Shown one piece after another: positions 32,451 through 43,175 of a stretch of 64,000 bases of DNA. This DNA comes from Gremmenia infestans (Eukaryota > Ascomycota > Leotiomycetes > Helotiales > Hamatocanthoscyphaceae): contig JAFEVB010000032.1 in assembly GCA_032629725.1 (NCBI GenBank), positions 1,054,001-1,118,000 of the forward strand. Direction: 5' to 3'. Positions within the stretch are counted from its first letter, which is position 1. Each line of letters starts with the position of its first letter. A program made the translations under genes and the position numbers. Under the pieces are notes generated by a model that was not told the DNA's origin, made no database searches, and saw nothing but the letters and a program-made list of their open reading frames with translations.

Positions 32451-33679
32451 TTACAACTTGACGGTACTTGACTGTTCCATATGGGCTTGCTCGGGTATTG
32501 GTGTCACCAGCTCTCCTTTCGTTACGGCCTTTTCAATATTCTCCAACACGAGCAACTCCATGTTTCTCTGCAGAACTGCGTCAGCGGCTATTACTTATTG
32601 GTCGCAATAATCTATCTTACCTGGGTTTCCACCGTCGCTGTTCCAATATGCGGTAATAGTACAACATTCGGGTTGTTCAAGAGACCCTCGTGAACTTTTG
32701 GCTCTTCCTCATAAACATCGAGCCCAGCGCTGAAGACCTTGCCAGAATCAAGAGCTGCTACAAGCGCTCCTTCATCAACCAGCTTTCCTCTGGCTGTGTT
32801 GATAAGTACTACTCCTTGCTTCATAATATCAAACTCCTTCGGGCCAATAATCCCAATAGTCTCCTTCCTCAAACTACAATTCAGACTCAAGATGTCACTC
32901 GTCCGAATCAATTCTTCGAAACTCACATACTTCGCGCCCTTCTCCAACTCTTCGGGCAGGCGACTGCGATTGTAGTACTGAATCGTCATCCCGAATGCAC
33001 GACCGCGAGCTGCCACTTCTCTGCCTATCCCTCCCATACCCAATATTCCCAAGATTTTGTTCTGCGGATCGTGGCCGAGCTGCGGGGTTGGACCTCGCCA
33101 CTTGGACTCTCGAATAGACGAATAGGGAATATGGATTCTGCGCAGTGCTCCTAGCATGAGGAATATAGCTATATCGGCCGTAGCTGAGTTGACAGCTACG
33201 GGAGTACTGGATATTTGAATGTCTGAATAGGAATGTTAGTTCGTTCCAGGCAGCAACCCTCAAGCCAAGGAATCGGATATTTGACCTCGGGATGAACAAG
33301 ATTCTACGTCGATGTTATCGTATCCAGCGCCATTGTGGCAGATGTATTTCAAAGATTCCGGAAGCTTTTCAACGAGTTCAGCATCAAAAGGACCTGTGAT
33401 CTATCTCATTGTAAGTAGAGTAGACATGAGACCGTCAAGTAACCTTACCGATGTTGATTCATTGCTCCTATACAACGCAGCGACCCCATTGTACGTTCCT
33501 TTTTCGCATTCGGATAAGAATTCTGCTCTAGTGGATCCAGAGTATGTCTTCCTAGAGTCAGCATGGTTTTTCTAGAATTCAAAAAGACTAACCTTCAGTT
33601 CTGCAAAAGTTGCACAATCTTCCCATTCCTTCTGCACGTGTGTAAGTTTGCCAATCAATAGTACTGCCGGCTTCGACAT
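32451..33679 (-). CDS. D-isomer-specific 2-hydroxyacid dehydrogenase (glyoxylate/hydroxypyruvate reductase-like)
   Basis: Reduces 2-keto acids such as glyoxylate or hydroxypyruvate with NAD(P)H. Five minus-strand exons: 33593-33679, 33449-33547, 33286-33400, 32621-33222 and 32451-32567, giving 339 residues. Landmarks: ICHNGAGYDNID in the substrate domain, TPVAVNSATADIAIFLML, the nucleotide motif GMGGIG at about 162-167, NTARGKLVDE with the catalytic Arg near 245, GLDVYEEEP with Glu near 274, and LLPHIGTAT with His near 292. The residue pattern after the second beta strand (YYNRSRL) has arginines where NADH enzymes have Asp, suggesting NADPH preference (inference). The second exon uses a GGAAG acceptor; the nearer CTAG would break the frame. 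Confidence 0.92.
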
Positions 33680-34199
33680 GACTTTTGACACTTGAATTAG
33701 ATACTCGTGATTGTAAAGCAAAAAGTCAAGTCACATCCAATGTCAAAGATGAATCCTAATAGTAATGGTATTGGAAAAGCGCAAAGTTGAAAAGTGCAGA
33801 AGAAATACGGATATATAAGAAACCCCACCACAACACCAATCGCGGGGTCGCTCAGAGAAGCTCCATCAATCATCAGTTAAAGAATGGCGCTGGGCCGTCT
33901 GGGTCGTCGGGGGCTGTCGGTTGTCGCATTCTATGAATTGCTTCTTCGGCATATTATTCGTTGAATCTTTGATGGCTAGACAGTTCAATCCCCGAGTCGG
34001 CTTTTGACGGGAATACCCCGCATCCTAAATTCACATATTGCGAATATTTACATTTACACATACCAGACCAGACTAGCAGTGCTCCAAGTCACTTCCTGAT
34101 TAAGACTGTTGATGGATTTGTAGATATATCTATTCTGGCTGAGCGTGCGTGAGTGTTTCGCGAATATAACTTCTACGCCTTGCTCTACTCTATCCGCTT
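33680..34199. other. intergenic region upstream of the hydroxyacid dehydrogenase
   Basis: No gene. It holds the promoter of the dehydrogenase (TATATA-like sequence near 33820 on the + strand display) and the 3' UTR of the reductase gene. Confidence 0.45.
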
Positions 34200-35136
34200 C
34201 TATTTCCCAATCTCCTCACTCCGTTTGGAACTAGCAATCACAGCTTTGCCAAAAGCATATCTAACTCTGTCCTCCTCCAAAGATAACAACCCCTCAATTG
34301 TGGTTCCACGCGGACTGGAATACTTCTCCCTCAACACAGCAGGATGTTCACCACTCTCCAGCAAAGCAGCAACGGAAAACATAGACTGCGTCAGCATCTT
34401 CTTTGCATCCGCGCGCTTCAAACCTTGCTTTACAGCCCCATCAAGAATCCCGTCAAAAGCAACCGTGAACAATGCACCTGATACTCCAGCCATGACGCCT
34501 CCAACATCAAACAGCTCTGGGGCAACAGGCGCGGTCTTGCCAACTTGTTGAAAGATCCAGTCCGAGATATCCTCAAACTCATCTGGCATGGAAGTCGTCT
34601 CAATGATGGACATGGACTGTCCCAGATTGGCGGCAATATTCAACATCACTCTCTTGATATAGAACTCAGCCTCGTCTTTCCGTCTCGGGCCAGCATGGTA
34701 GATTGCAGCCGACAACTTCTCTGGGGGCGATCCCACAAGTACACTAATGACCAACTTCCCCTCTAGAGCTTCACGTACGCCGTCGGCTTTGAGGACGGTG
34801 TCCGCCATATAAGGTTTGCACGCCAACATCACGATGTCAGCCTTGCGCATTGCGGAGACATTGTCTGCCTGCAAAACTTCCAACGATTCGCCGTACTTGG
34901 AATACTTGTTTCGCAATCCTTGCGCGGAGCTTTGACTCTGAACAGTTGCGATGAAGTGCTCTATCCTTGGCTTCTCTCCAGCCAATTGTGATTTGGCTGT
35001 TGATTCAAGCACGCCTGATAAGATTGCACCGCCCATGGTTCCTAGAGACTGAATTCAGTATCGTTTGACGACCTCATTATTGTACCTACTTACCACAACC
35101 AATTATTGCCATAGTCTTGCCCGTCATTGTAGTCAT
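34200..35136 (-). CDS. PRO3: pyrroline-5-carboxylate reductase
   Basis: Last step of proline synthesis: reduces pyrroline-5-carboxylate to proline with NAD(P)H. Two minus-strand exons, 35094-35136 (43 nt) and 34200-35041, give 294 residues, the usual length. The short first exon supplies MTTMTGKTMAIIGCG, completing the nucleotide-binding loop IIGCGTMGGAIL with the second exon, so the splice is well supported. Further landmarks are DIVMLACKPYMADTVL, then the C-terminal dimer domain with GKTAPVAPELFD, DVGGVMAGVSGALF and the family signature region ESGEHPAVLREKYSSPRGTT. The protein is cytosolic by family. It lies in tandem with the hydroxyacid dehydrogenase, with 520 bp between them and no functional link. 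Confidence 0.95.
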
Positions 35137-36331
35137 TGTGCATGCGTTAAGTCACGCTTCAGGAATCAGAATCTGATCAGGACGGGCTTGTTGAAGTGGT
35201 GTTCTCGAAAGGGTAAGGTTTGGCTTGGATGTATGAGACTTGGTATTCACAGAAGAAATTCTTCTGACTGGTGAAGGGCATCAAAGGAAAACAAGCACGG
35301 TGATGGAGAGTGGGGTTGGAGACTTGGTGCCTGATGCTGTAAATTTAGGCGAGCGGGCACTAACGGGGGAGTAATGCCAACTTGCACAAGGTGACTCGAC
35401 ATTTTCCCCGCTCTTGAGATAAAGTATATCTTCACTTGAAAAGACTTAGGAACTCTTGATATGGGTGAATCATTCCTGATCCAAATATCATTCCTTGATT
35501 CATATTCGGAAGTACTGTACCAGGTACTGTACATGAAACACCAGATAAGATCGGGCCGTGCACGCCTAGACCAACCCACTCACTCCTACTGTATCAATAA
35601 ATCTCCGATTGGTGTTTCATCTATCCCAACGTAGCCAGACATTTATGCATAAGTCTACATGTCTTGTAAGGATGCTACTGTATGGGTCCACGTAAGAACT
35701 TGGCCTCCAGCAAAGCCAGCTGATATAAAGATCAAAGAAGTCAAAAGCCTCTTAGGTGTCCGATTTTGCACATGTCACCACACGGCAAGGTTTAGTGTCT
35801 ATAATAACTTGGATCATGGTTGAAGCATTCTTGAATCACTGGCGTGGCGGTCCATGCAGGAACACGTAGATCTCACTCCATCCCCGTTGAGGCGCGTTCC
35901 GAAGATTAAGGATCTCGATATCCAGCAGCAGAACCCTGGAAATTCCCAATAGGGAGCAGAAGTCCAAAAGCTTGGCTCCGCCCTAATCCACCCTCAAGCG
36001 CTTTAAGATGAACCGTCATGCATTTATCCTTGCAGAACCGTGTTTGCGGTTTGAGCTGTTTGTGAACTTCTTGCTAGCAAGAGGCTTGTCCCTCTACAAC
36101 AATGCGAAACCAAACAATATGCCAGCAGTTGGCCAATTGAGGGCTTGTGATGAGATTTATCAGTCACCCCAGTACTTGTTGCCAGTGTGATGAAGTCCCT
36201 GATCCTGGGGATCATAATGCCATAAAGATTGAGTTTCCAGTTCTTTATACATAACAGTGAGAGATGCCCTTTTGCAGAGAAACAATCAACTCAACTTATT
36301 TCTAATAAAAACACTCGTTATCCTCTTCATA
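35137..36331. other. 1.2-kb divergent intergenic region
   Basis: Between the reductase (-) and the GH76 gene (+). Two TACTGTAC motifs sit 12 bases apart at 35513-35520 and 35525-35532. No open frame shows family resemblance. Confidence 0.5.
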
Positions 36332-37614
36332 ATGTTACACTCAACAGCAGTTTGCATTCTTACAGTCTTTTTCACAACAATTAATATCTCTTACGCGCTT
36401 CCACACCATAATCCCAGATCACCATATTCCCCCCCAATAACTTCAATATTAAATCGGCGAGCAACTGCGATCGACTTTGTCGCCTATGCAGCAGCAGGTA
36501 TTGATCAGATGCAGACATATTATTCGGCAGCTACAGGTCTCTGGTCAAACGCATGGTGGAACAGCGCAAACGCTCTCACCTTGCTCGCAGACTTCCAGGA
36601 ATACTTCCCCGATAAAGCTAAACCCACGACAAACACGGTCTTTCCGACAACACTGAAGCAAGCTCCCGCCAACCCAGGTTTCGCAGGCTTCATCAACGGA
36701 TTTTATGACGATGAGCTCTGGTGGGTTCTTGCCTGGATCAAAGTATACGATGTCACTGGCGATACGACATATCTCGATACGGCAGCAACACTGTTTGAAG
36801 ACTCAAAGAATGCATGGGGCACAACTCCAGCAGCATGCAAAGGCGGTCTTTGGTATGAGCTCCTCTTCCCGTTTCCGACTGTACCACATGACTAACAATA
36901 CTTGCTAGGTGGGACAAAGCACATACCTCAGTGAACGCAGTAGCAAATGCACTCTACATTACTGCAGCGGCAAAGCTAGCCAACCGTAGACCCAGCACCC
37001 CGTCTCCAGCGTATTACTACAATGAAGCTGTCAAGGCGACCACTTGGTTCATCAACTCAGGGATGATCAACTCCCAAAATCAAATCAACGACGGTCTCGA
37101 CCTAGCTAATAACTGTGTTAACAACAATGGCCCAGTCTTCACCTACAACCAAGGAATAATACTCAGCGGCCTGGTGGAGCTAACATGGGCAAGTGGAGAC
37201 GATAGCTATAACGAGCTAGCCAACACCCTCGCGACGGCTACAATCAGCATTATGACTGATGCAAATGGCATCTTACATGAGGCGTGCGAATCAACTGGTG
37301 GCTGCGATTCCGATCTCCAACAGTTCAAAGGAATCTTTGGTCGAAACATACAGTTTCTGTACAACAGGGCGAATATTTTGCCAGCGGACACCAAGACATT
37401 GTATCAGAGCTTCTTGCAAAAGAACGCCAATGCCATTTGGGCGGATGATCAAGGTTTCTACTCCCAAAACGTCCAGCAAGCATTTTTACTAATTCGTTTG
37501 ATAGTGGATAACCAATTAGGGTTGGTTTGGAGCGGCCCTTCCTCCTCGATGGCGACGCTTGAGACGCAGAGCTCGGCTTTGGATGCCATCGTTGGAGCAG
37601 CCGCTGTCTCTTGA
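36332..37614 (+). CDS. secreted GH76 alpha-1,6-mannanase-like glycoside hydrolase
   Basis: Cleaves or transglycosylates alpha-1,6-mannan, in fungi usually in cell-wall assembly (Dcw1/Dfg5 group) or mannan degradation. Two exons, 36332-36852 and 36909-37614, with a 56-nt intron; 408 residues. A signal peptide covers about residues 1-22 (CILTVFFTTINISYA). The GH76 catalytic Asp-Asp pair is in NGFYDDELWWVLAW (126-127). The splice recreates GGLWWDKAHT, a family signature, confirming the intron. Further features are FTYNQGIILSGLVEL, a CESTGGC segment and QFKGIFGRNIQFL. There is no GPI-like hydrophobic tail (it ends ALDAIVGAAAVS), so it is probably a free secreted enzyme and not a wall-anchored Dfg5-type protein. 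Confidence 0.9.
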
Positions 37615-38821
37615 TTTTTAGACTATATCCTAGTCGTAATTTTTATTTGTCGTGGCGTTTAAGGAGGATAGGCTGGTGTTGGAATACAATAGTGTGATAC
37701 CTGATAGATTAAGATCTTATAACGAATTTATGATAGAGATTACAAAGAATTGTTGGTCCTGCTCATTCACGTGGCTAATATCTATCAACTCGCGGGCGTA
37801 GTTTTCGAGATCCGCCGGCACGATGTCACACTTGAAAAGGTTCCCATGGCAAGGAATGAGAATTAGGTGCCGAATTGAAGCAAAGCCGAGGGAGTGACCA
37901 TACCACCATCCAGGTAGTGGGTAGCGATGTGCCCGACCAAGTATTTGGCAAAGCATCGGTTCCGGTCCGTGGATCGAAAAACAATCATAGGATTCTTGAG
38001 ACCTTGGAGTCAGGAGGACCTGAGAAGGTTGAATGAATAGATGTGGGGCGTCCACTACTGTACCGTACAGTACCAAAAAGAATTCAGGTTAGCGTGGATC
38101 GTCTATCGTAAATCAACTACATCGGTTCCATCCTCATCTGTTTTTAATCCTATACTCTTCTTACTCCACGTCTATCGGGCGCATTTTGCCCCTGGATCAC
38201 TCTCGATCCGATGAGGGGCGCCACATCGAAGGTGCGGCTCAGCAGATGACCCAAGTCGCGCGTCAATCTCAGGGTTTGAATGTCTCAAGTTCCAGCCACA
38301 TGTTTACCTGAAGCATCGAAACGTCATATTTCAATACAAGAATACCATGTAGCCATATGGCATCAACGTCATTTGTGAAAATAATCACATCTCAATTCAA
38401 AATCAACTATAGCTATGGGTAGGACATGTGTAAAAACGCAGCGGCTCGTTCCTCACAGCATCGACAAAAGCCGATCTCCCTGTGTACAGTAGTCCTGACA
38501 GCCTATTGGCCTTTTGATCGATTATATTTCTACATATACAGATCGCAAGTACGATTTACTAACTTCATTCAGCTTTCACTGCTGTCAAGCCGGCATTATT
38601 CGTCTCTCCGGCGTAACGGGAGGAGAGCTGCATAGATGTACAGGTGGAACATCAGTAAGTCGCTGCCAGTAGTAGATGACTGCCGTTCATATATAAGTTG
38701 TGCAAGGTTATAAAACTCAGTGATCACCCAGTTATGTTTTTGTCTTTTTCCTTAGAATCCTCTATCAATTTTGGAAAGGTTCCCCAGTCAACACCCAGCT
38801 CAGATTCAACGAGCACTCAAG
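37615..38821. other. intergenic region with clustered TACTGTAC motifs and a TATA box
   Basis: No supported gene; a 119-codon minus frame at 37717-38076 has no recognisable features. TACTGTAC or its complement occurs at 38056-38063, 38065-38072 and 38484-38491. TATAAAA at 38709-38715 lies 107 bases before the next ATG. Confidence 0.5.
38709..38715 (+). promoter_or_regulatory. TATA box of the acetate-transporter-family gene
   Basis: TATAAAA 107 bases upstream of the ATG at 38822. Confidence 0.5.
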
Positions 38822-39911
38822 ATGCCTGGAAATACCAGCATCAATCAGTGGAAGAATGAACTTAGCGATAGCGGTTCTGAGATTTGGGAGCAGCTCCACC
38901 CGTCTCAAGTCAAATCAACTACAGGGATAACGATCTCCCCTGAGCTATTTGAGAAGGTAGTACACGCCTTTTCACTTCCGTCTTCATGTCTTGTTCGACA
39001 TTCATAATAACTGTAAATAACATAGCTTTACCTGCCAAAGAAAGCCGCCACTAGTGATTTCAGAAAGCGCTTTGCGAACCCAGCACCTTTGGGCTCGATG
39101 GGGTGAGAAGCACCCTTCTAGGTCCTACCTGTTAACTGACCACAATACCTCAGATCCGTCATTTCGGGTATGACCTTTGCAGTCATATTGATGGAGTGGG
39201 GTGGGGCAACCACTCTCGTCGGCGTTGCGTATCGTATCCCTTTTCTTGCGCTGCCCTTGCCTCACTCATTATTTTCAGATTGTAACTGACAATTATCTTA
39301 GTGGAATCTTCTACTTCACAGGTCCAGTCCTCCTCCTTCTAGCCACCATTTTCGAATGGATAATGGGGAATTTTTTCTCCATGATGGTCATGGGCATGTT
39401 CGCCGTGTTCTGGCTCTCTTTCGGTGTTCTCGAAACCCCTTCTTGGGGAATCGCCGCTTCATATTCTAAGACGGGGAATGCCGCTGAGGGAGCAACCTCC
39501 GTAGGGTATAATGCTGCAGTCGCTCTATACCTCGTGGTGTGGGGCCTTTGGTTATTTACAATGTGGATCTTTACGTTAAAGACAAATACTGTCTCGGCGG
39601 TCATGTTTTTGTTGTCTTTTTCTAGTTGTTTTGTTCTTGGAGCCTCTTATTGGAAAGTCAGCACGGGAGATCATTCAATGGCTATGAGATTGCAAAAAGT
39701 AAGTGCTGCTTGGTATATATCGTAAGCTAAAGCTAATAACGTTTAGACTGGAGCTGCCATTTTCTTTGCGATTGCTTTGCTTGGGTATTACATGACGGTT
39801 GCCATGATAGCAGCAGAGATGCAAATACCGTTGAAATTTCCTGTCGGGGATCTTTCATATCTATGGCCAAAGTCCGATATTGAGTCTGCAGAGGTGGAGA
39901 AAGCAGAATAA
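38822..39911 (+). CDS. GPR1/FUN34/YaaH (AceTr) family membrane protein
   Basis: Family members (Ady2, AcpA) import acetate or export ammonium at the plasma membrane. Five exons, 38822-38956, 39026-39102, 39154-39228, 39302-39698 and 39747-39911, give 282 residues, typical for the family. The soluble N-terminus is followed by ANPAPLGSMG, the family entry motif before helix 1, then six hydrophobic helices: SVISGMTFAVILMEW, GIFYFTGPVLLLLATIF, FSMMVMGMFAVFWLSFGVLE, AVALYLVVWGLWLFTMWIF, TVSAVMFLLSFSSCFVLGA and AIFFAIALLGYYMTVAMIAA. The C-terminus ends in a short acidic tail. The third donor (GTATCG) is weak, but the TAACTGAC branch and TTAG acceptor give the only stop-free join. Substrate is assigned by family only. 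Confidence 0.87.
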
Positions 39912-40500
39912 GAGATGGGAATTAACAATGTGGTGTTCGTAACCCTTGGAAAAGTGGATTGAGGCCGACGTTTTTTTGCTACATTTTCTTCGTGTGCTTC
40001 GTATTCAACATACCGCTTTTTGACCTGACTACCAGAGCGCCTTTAGAATCGTACAAGTGCTGGAACGGGCAGGCCCATTATAAATGCAACATTACATATG
40101 CCTAATTGTGCCTTCCTAGCTTGCTTAATCCGTTTGCCCTTTTTCATATTCGAGCTGCCAGGTTCTGCTAAGTAAATACTACGCCGCAAAATTGCAAAAT
40201 ATAATCTGTGGGTGTTTAGAATACTTTATTACGTCCGAGTGACTTAAACAACCCAAAGTTCAAGTTAGTAGAAGAACATTTATCCGTGATATCTAGCGAC
40301 TTGAAAGATGCAGGAAATATAGGATGAAAATCAAATACTTGATCGCCGAAAACGTGTAGCTCATGAGTTAGAATTTTCGTAGTAGCAGATCTTATTCAGA
40401 GTTAGATGAGTATATGTTGAAGTAAGGATTTTCCTATCTGAATAGGTCGAAGTAGGTAGGTTGATGAATATCATCATTCGTCTTCTTCCTCATCTGTCTC
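39912..40500. other. convergent intergenic region
   Basis: Between the 3' ends of the acetate-transporter-family gene (+) and the 242-residue unknown gene (-). No gene or clear element seen. Confidence 0.45.
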
Positions 40501-41282
40501 CTAAGAGGTGTCACTACTTGCCCATTTCACTCCATCTTCCCTTTTATTCTCCTCCAAATACCTGTCCCAAAACCTTCTCCCTTCTCTGATAGTAGGATTT
40601 TCCATCCCAAAACTAATAACCTGTCTCCTCTCCTCCATATTCAACAATGCAAGTGGTGGCATAATACTCAAGCACATAAAATCCACGTCCCCAGTCATCA
40701 CATCCCCAGCTCCCAAAGCTCCACCATCACTCTCACTCGGTCTTCTCGTAAAAGTCTCGTAACCCATAGCCTCTGGTAGAATTACCGGGAAAACGCTACG
40801 CAGGCTTTTCAACACAACACGATCACGTTCGTGGTAATCGGGTACGTCGCTGCAGAGGAAGCAAGTTCTGCGATCTGAAGCCGTCTGGTCGTCGAGTACG
40901 ACGAATGTGTGAGCTGTCCAAGGACCGGATATCTCGTTATCAGAGTCGAAAATATTGTGCAGATAGAATTGGTAGCATTGGTCGACTGTCCATCCGAGGA
41001 ATGGGCTTGGGGTTTGAGAAGAAGGAATGGTGGTTGCAGACGTGGAGATGGTGGAAACGTCGGTTGAGGTTAAAATAACTGGACGATAATCTTCTGCGTC
41101 TTCGCCGCCTTCAATTACATCTTCAAGGAATTTCTTGAGGACCTGCAATGGTTAGATGAAAATCATAATACCTATTGGGCTGGAGAATTTAGAACCTTTT
41201 TGGGTATATTAGCTGTGCAAAATATGGGCATGAATGTCAGATCTTCTTCCTCTTCTCGACGCTGCGAAGTTGTAGTGGACAT
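40501..41282 (-). CDS. unrecognised 242-residue cytosolic protein
   Basis: Two minus-strand exons, 41196-41282 and 40501-41142. The N-terminal exon reads MSTTTSQRREEEEDLTFMPI, ending FCTANIPKK. The join uses a poor donor (GTTCTA) but a good branch/acceptor (CTAACCATTGCAG), and downstream sequence VLKKFLEDVIEGG continues smoothly. I do not recognise the family. The centre has many Asp/Glu and a CFLCSDVPDYHERDRVVLK stretch; the C-terminus includes FGMENPTIREGRRFWDRYLE. No signal peptide, membrane segment or repeat. It is divergent from the nitrilase with 408 bp between starts, so a shared promoter is possible. An unspliced start at 41148 is the alternative. Confidence 0.65.
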
Positions 41283-41690
41283 CTTGGAAATTGTGGGTGA
41301 TAATGATACATCGTAGTTCAAAATAGAACGACCAGAACCGTTTATATTTATACTTGTATGGCCCTGTATGGCCCTAATGGCGCATGCCCTAGATAGAAAG
41401 GCTCACTTAGTTCAATAATCTGTGCGTATATTATTGGTTCTGTTATACGAAGTCAGTGAGCGAGATATAGCGCGCAAGGAAGTTGCTTGCGGAGTATATT
41501 AAAACTAGTCCCATCACTCCTCTTGAGACTATACGCCCCCACAAAAGAAAAACAAAGTCTATCGATCTTGAAAGGTGAAGATATAGTCGAAAAAGAGACA
41601 GACTTTGAAATTACCCCACAAATACCCCGCTTACTGTAGTACACATCACCAAACCATCTCTGTTTTAACAAAACCATCACCTCACTCACA
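41283..41690. promoter_or_regulatory. divergent promoter of the 242-residue gene and nitrilase
   Basis: About 408 bp between two divergent ATGs. It includes a direct repeat of TGTATGGCCC near 41351-41371. No gene is supported. Regulatory role by position. Confidence 0.4.
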
Positions 41691-42903
41691 ATGTCACAAA
41701 CACTCCGCCTTGCAGTTTCCCAATCCCATACTCTTGCAACAACCTCTGCCACCCTCTCCGCCCTCGAAGCAACCGTCAAACGCGCACGACAACAAGACGT
41801 CGATTTGATCCTATTCCCCGAAGCATACCTCGGCGGCTACCCTCGCACCGCAACATTCGGCGCCGCGGTTGGAGCACGAAAGCCGGAAGGACGAGAACAA
41901 TTCCTGCAATACTACAAAGACGCCGTTGATCTAGGTGATACTCCGGAAGGTGCGGGTCAATCATGGATAGAGAGAACGCTGGAGAAGCCCAAAACCGGAG
42001 TGAGGGGCGATGGAACGCGAGAAGAGCTTGAACGAATAGCGAGAGAAAGCGGCGTGTTCTTTATAACGGGTTTAGTGGAAAGATGTGCGGGGACGCTGTA
42101 TTGCGCGGCGGTGTATGTGTGTCCGATTAAGGGGGTCCTGGGAAAGAGGAGGAAGGTCATGCCGGTTTGTTTCCATCTGACCAAAGCGTCCTATATGTTT
42201 AAGTCTAATATATTATGGTACAAAGACAGGATCTGAGCGTCTTATTTGGGGCCAGGGCTCTCCATCTACTCTCCGTGCAATAACTACGACGATCCGAGGC
42301 GTAAAACTCACCCTCGCAGCCGCGATATGTTGGGAGAACTATATGCCCCTGCTCCGCCATTCGCTTTATAGTCAGAACGTCAATCTCTATCTTGCTCCTA
42401 CGGCAGATGCGCGGGATACATGGTTGCCCCTTATGCGGACGGTCGCGTGTGAGGGACGGTGTGTGGTCTTGAGTGCAAATATGTGTATTACAAAATCGAA
42501 CCTGCCAACATGGATAACAGGAGAGAGCACAGATGCCGTGCCTCGTGTTAATGGACATGGTCCAAGTCCCGCCAGGTTGAGGAAGAGAAGTACAGTTGTT
42601 GATGATGGGAATGAGATTGTCTTGCCAGATCCTAAGACATCTGACCAGCAAGCTCCGACGGTGGAAGCGAAGCCAGATGCGTCTGAATTCGTATGTAGAG
42701 GTGGATCATGCCTTATATCTCCTTCTGGGGAAGTTATAGGCGGCCCGCTTTGGGATGTCGAAGACGGTCTTCTGACTGCGGATGTGGATTTCGACGATTG
42801 TCTTCGGGGGAGGCTGGATCTTGATGTTGGGGGAAGTTATTCCAGGAGTGACTCTTTTAAATTGACGGTGGAGGGTTTGGATCTTAGCCCGCCTCCTTGC
42901 TAA
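41691..42903 (+). CDS. nitrilase (carbon-nitrogen hydrolase superfamily)
   Basis: Hydrolyses nitriles to acids plus ammonia; some fungal members act on cyanide or arylacetonitriles. Two exons, 41691-42164 and 42226-42903, give 383 residues. The catalytic triad is present: Glu44 in LFPEAYLGGYP, Lys155 in GKRRKVMPTGSERLIWG (formed across the splice), and Cys193 in AAAICWENYMPLLR. The C-terminus has GGSCLISPSGEVIGGPLWD, typical of the nitrilase branch (branch 1). A Pro/Lys-rich insertion of about 60 residues (RKRSTVVDDGNEIVLPDPKT region) lies before that motif and is longer than in bacterial enzymes. The CWE-N motif favours a nitrilase over a cyanide hydratase, but substrate cannot be fixed from sequence. 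Confidence 0.92.
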
Positions 42904-43175
42904 GTGGAATGGTAGAGAAATACACGCTAACTCATCTTCAAAGTTTATCTTGGACACAAGTTGAGGTTATCATTTAGAGACAACTCATTGGATAGATATG
43001 CAATGGTTTATTAAGTGTGGCTCTGAACTGTATACGTGCCAAATCTAAAGCCGTTACACCTGTACAATCATCCTCTAAGATGCCACCAAATCCCATAACC
43101 GGCCCATTAACGCTTTTTAATATTCCAAACTCCAATCACCGCCACACAATCCCACCTAATCAGATGATTACTCCA

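Noticed and set aside
37717..38076. 119-codon open frame on the minus strand
   Set aside because: No recognisable domain or signal, and no supporting exon structure.
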